64,000 nucleotides of DNA from Hydractinia symbiolongicarpus. Taxonomy: Eukaryota > Cnidaria > Hydrozoa > Anthoathecata > Hydractiniidae. Under the pieces are notes generated by a model that was given only the letters and a program-made list of their open reading frames with translations, did not search any database and was not told where the DNA came from. Of this stretch, positions 46,436 through 57,830 are shown in pieces. Each line of letters starts with the position of its first letter. Positions within the stretch are counted from its first letter, which is position 1. Location: contig NC_079876.1 in NCBI RefSeq assembly GCF_029227915.1, positions 5,890,001 to 5,954,000 on the forward strand, read 5' to 3'. The translations under genes were made by a program, and so were the position numbers.

Positions 46436-46555
46436 TCAACAATTTCTTCCTGCCAATCCGTTAATCTCCGAACATATATTGATCGGCGTGGATCCAGAAT
46501 CTGCAATATTTTCTGGTTTTAAAAGTGCAAGAAAAGCTTTGTGTTCGCCATCTCT
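46436..46555 (-). CDS. Exon-like terminal open frame, 39 codons
   Basis: After the acceptor 'gtctctttcag' on the minus strand the frame encodes 'RDGEHKAFLALLKPENIADS' and 'STPINICSEINGLAGRNC', then TGA. The amino-acid composition is far better balanced than in shadow frames of this AT-rich DNA, which suggests a true or recently dead coding exon. No upstream exon was found and no family is recognised. It lies 0.8 kb from the Crypton-type relic and could belong to a transposon. Confidence 0.25.
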   Translation of the reverse strand, partial: RDGEHKAFLALLKPENIADSGSTPINICSEINGLAGRNC

Positions 46556-47198
46556 CTGAAAGAGACAAAACTAAATAAGCATTTAACAAAATAAGGCCAG
46601 TTATCATCGAACAAAACGCACGCATTCATTGAAACTATCAAAGATATATATGGCTATCATGAAAGAGATGCTCATGTGTATGGTTTAGCTAAGCCAAAGG
46701 ACCAAAGGACTAAAGCGCATTCAAAGAGATGCTACTATCTTAGGAAAATCGCTGAAAATATTGACGTTTTATTGTCGTTAATTGGAGAAGTCTTAGGGCT
46801 TTAAAAGTGTTGTTTCTTAAGTCTAGTCAATATATTTGACGTTATACGTAAAGATATAAAGCTCTAGACAAAAGTATGGACAGCCCTTGCATGCAAGATC
46901 AGTGTTCCTAAACTGAGAGCGTTGTATATTATAACTCATTTAGGGGGCGTTCTCTGGATAATATCACAACTTTATTGCGCGTAAATATAACAGCCTTGAG
47001 AGTTAATTTAGATTATCAGCCCTGTGTTTTTGTTGCGTTCAAAAAATGCGGCCTGCTAGTGGATTTACAGCCCGCTTCCTAGGTTGCAATGCTGTTATCA
47101 GCTCGCAAACTACAATAGAATGTCTTCTATTTTATTCGATCGAACATTCGAATTTTTTGTTTCTCGGAGACCAAAAATCTGGCGAGAAACAAAATCAA

Positions 47199-47250
47199 TT
47201 CTCGTGCCCAGAGGTCTTTGAGATATCTCAAAGAGCTCTGTGGTCGAGAA
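47199..47250. repeat. Hairpin-forming inverted repeat, 26-bp arms
   Basis: The arms 47199-47224 and 47225-47250 meet at 'agat|atct' with only a few mismatches ('cagaggtctttgagat' and 'atctcaaagagctctg'). Related 'ccagagctctttgagat' words occur at about 25685-25745, so this is probably a fused pair of ends from one DNA element. Confidence 0.75.
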
Positions 47251-47273
47251 TGCACCAGATCGGGACAAGAAAA

Positions 47274-47534
47274 AAGAATTTGATTTTGGAGTGTTGAATT
47301 CTAGCCAAAATTCTGATTTGGATGAACATGAGCTAGATAAGCTAGTGATCGATTCCAAAACCACAAAACACCCAAAGAAGCACTGCCTGGGGATTTAACA
47401 GGTTTGGAAGATGGATGGAAAAAAGAGATATGAAAATAAACTTTAAAGAAGTAACTGCTGAAGCATTAAACAAAAGATTACGAAAGTTTTTTGCTGAAGT
47501 AACAACCGATTCCAACAAAATGTTTTTGTTTTGA
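47274..47534 (+). pseudogene. Crypton-type tyrosine recombinase N-terminal relic (DUF3504-like)
   Basis: From 47367 one frame reads 'NTQRSTAWGFNRFGRWMEKR', 'DMKINFKEVTAEALNKRLRK' and 'FFAEVTTDSNK', then a TGA at 47532-47534. It matches the N-terminal SAM-like pattern ('NT-x3-T-x-W-x-F-x-W ... L-x3-L-x-FFAEV') shared by Crypton-derived recombinases and their KIAA1958/ZMYM relatives. The preceding acidic part ('SDLDEHELDKLVIDS') is in another frame, so there is at least one frameshift. The catalytic C-terminal domain is missing. Confidence 0.65.
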
Positions 47535-47956
47535 TTTTTAATAATAATTGCACTTTTTAATAATTAAAATAACTCCTTTTTTTGTTTATTTGGTTTTTAG
47601 TTTTCTCAAACTTGGTTTTCTTAAAAAAAGTATTCAAAAATAATTACTGTTACAGTTACTTTCGGAAATTTAAAAAAACAAACAAAAAATGCTTTAAAGA
47701 TATTGAAATAAGTTATAATTTTTCGGTCAATATTATTTTTGTACTTCCCCCCTTAGAGTGAAATTTTCAGCCCTCCACTCTCATTTACACACTCTGCTTC
47801 GCATCGGGTGTAAATATACTGTCGGGCTGGAAATTTCACTCCACGGGCAGTAAATAAAAATATTGCCCTCAAAATGAACGCTATTGTTATATTAGTTTCT
47901 AAACGTATACAGGTTCTTCTGTGGCTTTTCTGGTTTCACGAAATTATTTTTAACTA

Positions 47957-48700
47957 GCCGATAAGGCCCGTGGAAATATTCACTGAAGAGGCAGAATAAA
48001 AATGAAAAAGAAGAGTCATTTGAATTTTGATGATGTCAGCAACCGATCCATAACAAAAAATAATTGAGAACCTTGTTTTCACGTTGTCTCCATTATGTAG
48101 AGCTTAAAGCGCTGATCAAAAAAATGTATATGATTATGCGCTTTCGATGAACGGTTAATGAGATATACGGGTTTAAAAATTTTGCTGACGTCAGCACAGA
48201 CCTGTCAAAACACAAAATATTTTTTCAAAAATTTGTGTACCCGTTGCCTTTATCGTATAGATCTTAAAACGCTGATCAAGAAAATGTATAGGATCATGTA
48301 CTTGTGACAAACGGTTGCAGAGATATTAGGGTTTGAAGGTTTTCTGATGACGTCATCAACTCGTCCACTCCGAAACAAATTTGGGGACCCAGGTTTGGAA
48401 AAGTTACCCAAATTGGTCCTGGTGGTCCCTAGCTACCCACCCGGTGAAAAATCTTTGACGTCACCACCTCGTTTCCAAGTTATTTGGCCTCAAAGTTTTA
48501 AGTGCACTGTAACGGCTTCATTAATTTAATATAGGATATTGACGTTAAAGTAGTGTTATTGACGTCACACCGTAACGTCATAAAATTTAATATCTGAGAC
48601 ATACTTTTTTCGGCAACTTCAAATGAAATTTCGGCAACTTTAAAGAAAAATGACGATATCCACTAGAATGGCAAAGTCGATATAAATATATCGCATTTGT
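47957..48700 (+). repeat. Interspersed repeat family A, long copy
   Basis: The most complete copy: 'aaggcccgtggaaatattcac', 'ttttgatgatgtcagcaa', two rounds of 'aaaacgctgatcaagaaaatgtata', 'ggttttctgatgacgtcatcaac', 'aattggtcctggtggtccctag' and 'tttcggcaacttc'. The internal duplication of the 'cgctgatca' block shows a modular structure. Confidence 0.75.
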
Positions 48701-49439
48701 TATTTGTAGCTTTAGGATTTCGTACGTGTCAGGACTTGCTCTTGGCCGACAAATAAAATATAGCTATTAAATAGGAAATAGCCGGGGACCCGGCGTCGAA
48801 AAACCAGATTAAGCCATATGGAACTGTGTGACCCCAGCGTTTAATAAAGCTGTAGTAAACTGTTTCACACTTCCAGGTGGAGAGCTTTAATAAATTTCAT
48901 AAGCATTGAAACTTCTTAAATCCATTTTTATATATATAGAACAATCGAAAATATAGTGCTTCAAGTGTAATATATTTTTAAAAATAGCGTGCTTGCAGCT
49001 TTAGCTGAAAACAACAACACATAAGTTATTAAAAAAGCATGGGAAGGGCTGTTATGGGCGTGCTATGCAGTTTTTTTGTTAGTCGGGAGAAATCACAACC
49101 GCATTTAATTAAGAAGGCTTATTTTAATCGTAGTCTTTTTCTGGTGTAATAAAAGCAAAAAAATTTTTTTAGGGCTTTCCACCTTAAAAAGAACGGTCGA
49201 ACCCGTGGATTTTTCCACTGGCTACCGACTAGTTATTTACATTACCTTCATTTACGAAAAAATACCGAGAAAGACAAACATCTATCTATCTCAATGTGGC
49301 ATGAAAACTGGTCAGTATTAATAAAAAAGTATAATTTCTTACGTAAACATAAAGAAACACAATAAAGAAAACTTACATCTTCGATTTTGAATACTTCCAA
49401 AACTTTTAAATTTTACATACAGACAAGAATCCCCTTCAT

Positions 49440-49960
49440 AAGCATTACACATAAGTAACCGACGAACCGACGGCAGATGACATCATCAAAAAACATTTAA
49501 ACCCCAATATCTCGTAATTATTCGTCAAAAGCATATGATCCTATACAGTTTCTTTATTAGTGTTTCAAGATCTACACAGAGACAAATTTCTAAAAAAATA
49601 TTTCTGTAAATTTGCTATATTTTTTTCCATTGCTTTTCTACCAAGTTGAATTTTTCCACAGACTTTTAATTGCATCTGTGTGTCTGTCTGTAACGGGCAA
49701 AGTAGATGTGTTTTTGTGGATGTGTTGTAGACCTTTTTAACGTTACGCACTATTTAATGTAAAGACTGACGCCATTTGGTTTAATTAGATTGGTGCAGCT
49801 ATTGCATTTCCCTTTTAAGTGTATGAGGTAAGCAAATTTCAAAAAAAATTATAGACGAGACATTTCTGACGTCAGCAAACACTGATATTTCTTTAACCGT
49901 TATGAAAAGCACATGATTAAAGACATAATTTTGATCAGAGTTCTTCACAATAGATGCAAC
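49440..49960 (-). repeat. Interspersed repeat family A, minus-strand fragments
   Basis: The reverse complement of 49490-49575 reads 'agatcttgaaacactaataaagaaactgtataggatcatatgc', then 'gagatattggggtttaaatg' and 'gatgatgtcatc'. A second fragment lies at about 49860-49960. The rest of 48701-50263 has only diffuse repeat pieces, for example 'gaacccgtggatttttccactgg' near 49200. Confidence 0.6.
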
Positions 49961-50263
49961 GGGTTAACAAATTTCTAAATAATAAAAAAAGAATCATTAT
50001 ATACAGTGCCAACTTTGGAGTTCCTAAAACCTGCCTCCATACTTTTTAACGCGATTAACGATTAGCTTTTAATTAATTATCTTGGTAAAGTTTAGAAGCA
50101 TTGAAACCTCTAATAAACATTTTTTGCATATATAAAACAATTGAAAATGATTTTGATTGACTCTTACATATTATTATCTGGGTGCCACTAGGGAAAAAAG
50201 TTCCTTATTAAGTTTATTTTTTAAGTTTTTTATTCAGATCTCAAAATTGTTCTTGTTCAAACA

Positions 50264-50335
50264 GCGTCGGTGGTGTAAAGGTTAGCATTGTTGCCTTCCA
50301 AGCAATAGATCCGGGTTCGATTCCCGGCTGACGCA
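50264..50335 (+). tRNA. tRNA-Gly-TCC: tRNA-Gly(TCC), copy 1
   Basis: A 72-nt cloverleaf: acceptor gcgtcgg/ctgacgc (one G-T pair), anticodon loop cttccaa with anticodon TCC, T-arm B box ggttcgattcc, discriminator A. A T-run terminator follows (tctgtttttg). No intron. Copies 2-4 are identical over the mature gene. Unlike them, its 5' flank lacks the conserved 'acgaggcc ... ttatatagaacat' block. Confidence 0.97.
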
Positions 50336-50628
50336 TCTGTTTTTGTTTATGTAAGTGGTTTTACAAAACAGAGCACAAAATTAATGTTGTTTTAAAGAAT
50401 TTTCGTTAATTAGATCCCCTTTAATGTTGCGTCGTTTATCAAGAAAGTGTGGTTAAATATTTCTTGAACAAACTACATCAACTTAAAGTGAGAAAATGTA
50501 ACGGGAATAATAAAAATGGTAATCGAAAATCGAACCTTGGTAAACTATGGATACGAAAAACGTGATGGTATAACGCATGCGTGGTGTGTGGTGCATAAAT
50601 ATATGTATGTGTGTGCAGCTAATTATTG

Positions 50629-51157
50629 TTGTTTTCTTCACTCATCTGTATACAAACAAATTGTGCAGGTAATTCGTGGGTAGTATCTGGGAAATAAATG
50701 GCTCTTAAAAGCATTGACACGGTCTTATAACTTGTCTCCTTAAAGCAGAATAAATTTAAAACTTCGAAAGAAATCCTTTTTCTGAAAACGACTTTAAAAA
50801 CATTTTTTATTATTCAAGAAAAAACACCATGCTAGAAAAGAATTCTAATTGTTATAGGAAACAAAAATAAACTTTTAATTGTCAATAACTGAAAAAAAAC
50901 ATTTGAGAAATACATTTTAAAAACGTCTTTCTTATTACAGCGGCGCCAAAGTACGCTCATTTTGCTATTGCACGTTTAAGGACACTGCTTAACCGAACGT
51001 AACTTCAAATACTTCTTCGTAATAGCGTACTTTTTAACACTTCATTGACAATTAAATATTTGTTATTATTTCCGATTAAACATAACAGCACGAGGCCTTA
51101 ACATAGTAACGTTTTTATTATACATTTTTGAAACGTTTTATATAGAACATGAATACA
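50629..51157 (+). repeat. tRNA-Gly 5' flank duplication, block A
   Basis: About 500 bp upstream of tRNA copy 2 is repeated upstream of copy 3 (52984-53476) and in part upstream of copy 4 (54961-55071). The last 80 bp are the best conserved, including 'taacagcacgaggccttaac' and a TATA-like 'ttttatatagaacat' 18-32 bp before the tRNA. Confidence 0.85.
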
Positions 51158-51229
51158 GCGTCGGTGGTGTAAAGGTTAGCATTGTTGCCTTCCAAGCAAT
51201 AGATCCGGGTTCGATTCCCGGCTGACGCA
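51158..51229 (+). tRNA. tRNA-Gly-TCC: tRNA-Gly(TCC), copy 2
   Basis: Same 72-nt sequence as copy 1, followed by a T4 terminator (gattttgc). The 5' flank carries the TATA-like 'ttatatagaacat'. Confidence 0.97.
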
Positions 51230-51837
51230 TAAGATTTTGCTTTTGTTCTTGTGATGGAAAAAGGGAAGACGTACGTGTGTATAAAAATAACATTAACTTT
51301 GACACATCCACAAGTCTAACAGAAAACAAAATGTCTAACACCTTAATATAACACTGTAAAGAAAGAAAATGTGTTCATGGGAGATACTTTGGCATAAAGT
51401 AGAGAAAAGTTACTTTTGGCAAGAACATTCAGAATAATACCTAATTAACATATTTATTAACTTACTTTATTAACTAAATACAAGAACGTACGTTTTGTAA
51501 AGTCAAAGAAATGTGAATAATTAGTCCCTCATCACACCTTCTTAGATGGTACACATTCGTCAAGCAGTCTTTGCAGAAGTATATTGTTGGAATGCTCAAC
51601 AAATGTGCGAGAATTAAAGAATGACGTCCCATATTTGATGGCATAATCTTTCAGATTTGTTTGATTTATAATTCATGTGGTTGATCTCACCTAGGAGAAT
51701 AGATCTCACTAATTTCATAGGATATACCCTACCAATTTTTTCCGGGATGGACTAAAAATACGGCTTTAAAGTGTTTAAACCTGCCATTTAAGACACAAAA
51801 CCGTGTTTTGAAGTTTCTGCCGAACCACACATCCGCC

Positions 51838-51912
51838 TTATTTGGGGATCGAACCCCTGACCTTTTGGACATGATTTTAGCGAACTAGGAACTGCGCTAC
51901 GGAACTATAAAC
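51838..51912 (-). repeat. tRNA-like sequence (SINE head or tRNA pseudogene)
   Basis: The reverse complement shows an A-box-like 'tagcgcagttcctagttcgc' and the B box 'ggttcgatccc', but the acceptor ends do not pair, so no functional tRNA is proposed. It may be the head of a SINE extending toward 51700. Confidence 0.5.
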
Positions 51913-52983
51913 AATCTCCGGCGTCTCTGTTTCACTTCAGACTCTTATTCGAGTTATTTTAAAGCCGAGCAAATGGTAAAAACAATAAAAGTGTGACATG
52001 AATAATAAAGCTTTTTTTAAGTGATCATCAAAATTTTAACTTTGTCGGAAAAGTTGAGATACTGTCGTTACTTAAGTAATGCATTTCCATAAAATATGAA
52101 GTAAGAAAGATTTCTTTTTATCTCAGGAATCGCTGAGATTCATTATTTCTTAGAAAGATTAAGAGAAAGAAAAACGCGAAATGTTTGCAATTCGATGGAA
52201 GTGATTTTAACAAGTACAGGTACGTATGGGACAGTGATCCAAAGAACACTTTACATTTATCAAGAAAAAAGCATTTAATAGTAAATTTTGTGAGCTTTAC
52301 ATGTTTTTTAAAAAGCAGTCATGTAACATTACTAAACGACCATTATATTTCGCGCGTAAGAAACGTAGCTACTTAAAATCTGCTATAAAACTTTGTCACT
52401 TTCCTAAGGATGAAATAATTTCACTTTAGCCTATAGTATTCTTACTTTTTTGCATATTCTGCAGAAATTTATGTTATTTTGTTTTAATACGAACAACCAT
52501 TTTTATCTATTTTACGGTACATAACAAATATTTGCGACCTAAGTTCTAAATTCTGCAAAATAACAACAATTGATCTTGTGGAAGTTTTGCATTGGAAGAT
52601 TTAGATGACATCAAAGGGTAGTGTAAAAGCAAAGAGAAAAAATATAATATAAATAAATAACAATAATAAATATAACAACTGCAAAAGTTCGAAATTTGGA
52701 AACAAGATCAAAGAATTTTTGGTAAGCCTCAAAAACTCTAAAAGGCCGTAGCATATTGTAAAGTGAAACTAGCGCAGTATAAAAGAAGTTGCATGATTCA
52801 TCATAACTGTTGTTTATCCTCTGTATATCCAATGTTGTTGTTGAAGAGAAGCAAAGGAACTATTCTTTTACCAGGTATTAGTAACAATTTCTCGAGTTTG
52901 TGTGGTTTTGCTGGTAATCCTAAAGCAAGCAATTCTGTAAATTTAAACTCTGTATTTACAGAAACCTTATTTGTATAACAAAC

Positions 52984-53476
52984 TATTGTTTTCTTCACTC
53001 ATCTGCCTACGCGCCTTTTAAAGCAAGGACACGTCCCTCTATCTGGTCCTCCGTAAAGTAGACTAAATTTAAAACGTTAAAAGAAATCACAAATGACTTT
53101 AACAAACGTTTTTTTATTATTCAAGAAAAAAAACTAGAAAAGACATTCTAATTGTTATCGGAAACAAAAACAAACTTTTAATTGTCAATAACTGAAAAAG
53201 CATTTCAATTTTTTTATAAAAAACGTCTTTATTATTATTACAGCTGGCCCAAGGTACGCCTATTTTACTACTGCACATTTAAGGACGCTGCTTAACCAGA
53301 ACTAACTTTAAGTTTTTTTTTCGTAATGGCGCATTTTTTAACAAGTAAATAATATCTCAGTCATTGACAATTAAAAATTTGTTATTATTTCCGATTAAAC
53401 ATAACAGCACGAGGCCTTAACATATTAACGTTTTTATTATACATTTTAGAAATGTTTTATATAGAACATACACACA
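52984..53476 (+). repeat. tRNA-Gly 5' flank duplication, block B
   Basis: Matches block A (50629-51157) from 'ttgttttcttcactcatctg' through 'catttaaggacgctgcttaacc' to the tRNA. The sequence just before it (52915-52985) recurs after copy 3 at 53790-53885 ('gtctgtatttgcagaaa ... acaaactatt'), consistent with tandem duplication of a larger unit. Confidence 0.85.
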
Positions 53477-53548
53477 GCGTCGGTGGTGTAAAGGTTAGCA
53501 TTGTTGCCTTCCAAGCAATAGATCCGGGTTCGATTCCCGGCTGACGCA
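53477..53548 (+). tRNA. tRNA-Gly-TCC: tRNA-Gly(TCC), copy 3
   Basis: Identical mature sequence, followed by a T7 terminator. The 3' flank ('tttttctatgtaaatta ... cacaaaattaatgt') resembles that of copy 1, and the 5' flank that of copies 2 and 4. Confidence 0.97.
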
Positions 53549-54022
53549 TCCGTTTTTTTCTATGTAAATTAAGAAATCACAAAATTAATGTGATTTTAAA
53601 ATTCCACACAAGGTTTTATTAGGTAATCTGCTTTATCAACTGCGTGTAATTGAAACTTTTTGTAGGTGGGAAATTTAGAAAGGTCTATGATTCTATAGTT
53701 GGACTCAAAAATCCTGAACATGTCTGGAGATGTCTAATTCTAAAATATCAGTGTCGCACGGTAACGTTAAAATGTTTTTGTAAAAGGTGTCCTGAGCAAT
53801 TCTGTAAATTCAAAGTCTGTATTTGCAGAAAGCCGTAAGTGTACAACAAACTATTATTGTTTCTGTATTCTTCTACGAACGCGTAAAATGTGCTGGTGAT
53901 TATTCGGCTGTATAAAAGCTATAAATAAAAAAAACCTTATATAAGAGTTGATAATTACTGACAGCAACTAGACAATTATTTGCTTTATTTTCAGAACCTT
54001 ATTTTAATAATGAGGCGTAATA

Positions 54023-54851
54023 CAGTAGACTTCCGGTAAATCGAACACCGGTTAACTCGAACTGTTATTAGCTCGATCTGTTTTCTACGGTCCCTCGTAC
54101 ATTTCCTTATGCTTCCTTATAAACTCTACTCGTTAACTCGAACCTGGATAACTCGAACATTCGTTTTCTCGAAACATTTTTTTGGTCCCCCTTAAGTTAA
54201 TTTCTTTGGATAACTCGAACTTTTTAGTGTCTAATTATAAAATGAATGTTCGAAAAATGAATATGGGCATGTAATGTAGCCAGAAATTTTGAAAAAGTTG
54301 TTCTTAATTGGTTCTCTTTACAAAGGAGCCAAAATGTTCTTTTTGATGGCAATATGTTAAAGGGAAGCTCTTCAAATTGCTGAAAGTTTTGATCTTACAA
54401 ATATCTTACAAAACAAATAAAGAAAGAATCACTGCGAATGATATCGCCTCTGTTGATAATTCTGTCATCAACACAGAGCCAATAATGACTGATGACGAAA
54501 ACTTATCAGACGTCTTTGATAAGAACATCATGCAGAAGAAGACACAGATGATAATGCTTCAAATGAGCCAATTCGCCCGCAATCTATGATGTGCGTCAAG
54601 CTCTGGAGTTACCGGGAGTATATATTGTTTAGTGAAAACGGAGCCTGTCTTCGCAAATACATCAACCTAATAAGTCGAGTTGTTGGACAAGAACTATTAA
54701 AAAGGTTAAGTCAAACCGACATACCAAATTTCTTTCAGTTCAAATCGCCTTAACTCGAACTAACATTTTTGTCCCAGCTCAAATTAACGGGAGCTTTGCT
54801 TTAGTCGAACATTTGTTAGGCTAAATTGTTCGAGTTATCGGAAGTTATCTG
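54023..54851 (+). mobile_element. pogo/Tigger-like DNA transposon, non-autonomous
   Basis: The left end 'cagtagacttccggtaaatcgaaca' and the reverse complement of the right end 'cagataacttccgataactcgaaca' agree at about 20 of 25 positions. TA lies on both sides (54021-54022, 54852-54853), the Tc1/mariner-pogo target duplication. Subterminal 'aactcgaac' words are typical of Tigger ends. The interior (about 54377-54760) holds the decayed C-terminus of a transposase ('TDDENLSDVFD', 'REYILFSENGACLRKYINLI') with frame breaks; the catalytic region is absent. Confidence 0.85.
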
Positions 54852-54960
54852 TATCCCTGAATGGAATAGCTTTTCAATGTATGAATGCAAACCTTCAACT
54901 GGTCTTATAAAGTAGAATAAAATTGTAAAATCTCAATTGTCAAGCATGTTGAAAAAAATC

Positions 54961-55071
54961 AACAATTAAATATTCGTTATTGTTTCCGATTAAACATAAC
55001 AGCACGAGGCCTTAACATATTAACGTTTTTATTATGCATTTTAGAAATGTTTTATATAGAACATAAACACA
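54961..55071 (+). repeat. tRNA-Gly 5' flank duplication, block C (partial)
   Basis: 'gtttccgattaaacataaca', 'gcacgaggccttaacatatt', 'aacgtttttattatgcattt' and 'agaaatgttttatatagaac' match blocks A and B closely. Confidence 0.85.
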
Positions 55072-55143
55072 GCGTCGGTGGTGTAAAGGTTAGCATTGTT
55101 GCCTTCCAAGCAATAGATCCGGGTTCGATTCCCGGCTGACGCA
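55072..55143 (+). tRNA. tRNA-Gly-TCC: tRNA-Gly(TCC), copy 4
   Basis: Identical mature sequence with a T4 terminator (tgattttgg) and the conserved 5' flank with a TATA-like box. Confidence 0.97.
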
Positions 55144-56099
55144 TCTGATTTTGGTTTCGTTTTAGGGATGGCGAAAGAATACACACATTCTCTAAAATTT
55201 CTTTAAATTTCTCTACTGATTTTTTTTAAAAGTTTGGGGAAATAACGCGTAAATTAAACACGAAATTTATGCCACACTAAAGGTAGTGAAACGGAGATAA
55301 ATTTTCATGATCTTAAGTGATTTGCGTTCGAAAAATTACATATTCATTTGATGAAAATTTAGAGTTATTCAGGATATCCATTGCTACTACGTTTTAACGA
55401 TAAAATTCCAGGACCGGAAATCTCGTCTGTCTGTTTGTGCGCTAGAAACACGTTGTGTTGCATACACACATAATTGCGCACAGCTATTTTAAAGTTTTAT
55501 TTTATTTTGTCTTTTGCGCGGTTTCACAAAAGTTTAATTTAAAAAGTATCTTACACAAAATTCATGGATTACTGGATTATACTGTTATTATTCCTTCGAT
55601 GCAGTTTCCTTGTTATAAATAATTACATGGTCAAAGTTGCGGAAAATTAACATTGTGTTGTGTATTTTATTAAAGACGTTTTGTCTGTGTGTCCGCGAAG
55701 GAAGCGTACTGTTACGGAAACACGAAATGCTATATATAAAGGACGGGCGACCCCGTGGATTCTTACACGGGTTAACAGCTAGTCTCTATAATAATAGCCG
55801 TATTTTGTCTGTTCAAAAGGGTTACCGATATTTCTTTGATCTTTCCGCGATTTTTTAAAACCAGGGGGTCATTTAATCGCAAATCTGATTATTAATTGAA
55901 ATAAATTTTAAAATTAATTTATTTCTGTAATTAGTTTAATTACTTTAATTTATTACCATCAGTATCAAAAATAAATTTAATGATAAAAATGAATGCATTA
56001 TTTTAATACGACATATTTAATAATAATTACCCCCGTGACCTCAATCGCCGTTTTCGCTCAGGAGCCACGACAACAAATGGGACAATTTACTGATAGTTT
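55144..56099. other. Non-coding region with repeat fragments
   Basis: 55430-55870 has 'ctcgtctgtctgtttgtgcgc' and 'ggacgggcgaccccgtggattcttacacgggttaacagctag', words seen in repeat tails elsewhere in the window (49190-49230, 61023-61110). No gene. Confidence 0.4.
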
Positions 56100-56107
56100 T
56101 ACTGACT

Positions 56108-57384
56108 TTGTTTTGACCGCTCGCACATAATACACTAATCAAAACGCTTGATTCTTTGAAAAACCAACCCAAGACTTTCGTGGCCTGGGCAAACGAAGAA
56201 ACACGAGGACCGAAACATGATGGTCATTTTAGTTTTTAAAGTAATGGTGGTCAGTGCTGTTTGTGTAAGTCTGTTTCACTTTTTTCTTTTCTATAATTTA
56301 TTTTATTTTCGTAACATTGGTTTTTTGTATGTTCTAAAATGTTAAGATAAATATATTGTCACGTTTTTTAGCTACGTACAGATCTTAAACGCCCCAGTTT
56401 TAGGATTTTTGGCTAGGAACGAATATTTTGAAGGCTAGCTAGCTAATAGCCTTACTTTTTACTAATTTTGTTTGGTATAAGAGGTTTTTCTCCAATCCAA
56501 CATTTATTTTTATGTCGAGGATGTAGCCATTTAGCTATCTCATATATTTACCTAAAAAGTGAGAGTATAAAAATTCAGTTTGGCTATCAATATCGCAATA
56601 TTCTCAGCAATAAATCTTATGCTAAATGCAGTTTATCTAGGTAGCTACATAATTATTTTCCTTAAAAAATGTTTTGCAAATAAAATGGCTGAGCAATTGC
56701 TTTAACTGGAAGGGTAACGACAGGCTGTTTCCTGTGTTGTCATTTAAACCGAAGTTGTGATAAAGTTTTTTTGGAGAAGGTACTGTTCACATCTGTTTAA
56801 CTGTACTAAGCGGTCAGCTCAGTGTTAACAATAGCTTGTTTTTTGGAAAAGGCTGTTACGCCTATGCGGGTCAGCCCACTGTGACAATTAATTTTTAAAC
56901 TTTCTTGGGAATCACGCCTGTACGAATGTTCAACAATGTTTACCTGAACTAACCGCTTAGCTCTGTCCAAGAAACGAAGGACTGTTTCTTGTGTTTTCAT
57001 TTAAATAGATTCTGCAAGAAAGTTTTTATCAAAAGGGTATTATCCCTATACACCTGTGCAACACCGTTTAACTATACTAAGCGCTCAGTCCGGTGTCACG
57101 ATTAATTTTTTAACTTTTACAAAAACTTATTCCGTAAAATAAAATAATATTGACCGATTGTTTTTGCTATGACAGAGTCACAACGGTTGTAAACTGTGTT
57201 TTTATTTCAGCTTTTGTTGCGGGAAAGTTATTTTTTGAAAAATATGTTACAGTCGCAACACTTTAATGGTGTGTGCGCTTCACGTGATTTACGACATACT
57301 GCATACCTGTACTAAAGCGTTCCACCTGACTGTGTCGCACAGTTTGCAATTCTTTTTAAGCGCTCCTTAGGGCGTTCACCAACA
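56108..57384 (+). repeat. Duplicated block, upstream copies
   Basis: 56108-56400 is paralogous to 57547-57830 ('gaccgctc', 'cacaataca-ccaatca', 'ttttgtatgttyt ... agctacgta-agatcttaaac'). 56990-57384 matches 60630-61026 over about 390 bp at roughly 85% by eye, sharing 'caagaaagtttttatcaaaa', 'gggtattatccct', 'tgttgcgggaaagttatttt' and 'ttgaaaaatatgtta'. Non-coding. Confidence 0.75.
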
Positions 57385-57546
57385 GTTACTTGTGGCTCAT
57401 CCCGGCTAGTCTTTTTAATAATAACCGTATTCCGTCAATTTGTCTCTGCGTGGAACATGGCGTCCTAAGTAGCGAGAACCGCGGAAAATCCCCGCGGTCC
57501 TGCAGCTTTATTTTGAATCCCGGCAGACGCCGCTCTTTTTACCGAC

Positions 57547-57830
57547 CTTGGACCGCTCACGCGCAATACACCAATCACGGGTGAATTTTCACTAATGACC
57601 AATCCAAGTGCTTTGCGGCCTCAACATACCGACGGAGGGAACATGCTACCCTTACGAAGGCCATTTTTGGTTTGGAAGTGTTGGTGTAAAGTTTGGTAGA
57701 TCTGCTTTCAATCCTTTTTTCTTCTGAATACTTTCTATCTATAGGATTATTTAGTTTTTGTATGTTTTCACCTGTAAAGGTGAATATTTTATCAAGTTTT
57801 CTAGCCATGTATAAATCTTAAACAAACCAA
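57547..57830 (+). repeat. Duplicated block related to 56108-56400
   Basis: Shares 'gaccgctcacgcgcaatacaccaatca', 'ccaatccaagt-cttt-g-ggcct' and 'tagccatgtataaatcttaaac' with the upstream block. Confidence 0.65.

Noticed and set aside
51138-51341. 67-codon minus-strand frame
   Set aside because: It is antisense to tRNA-Gly copy 2 and its flanks.
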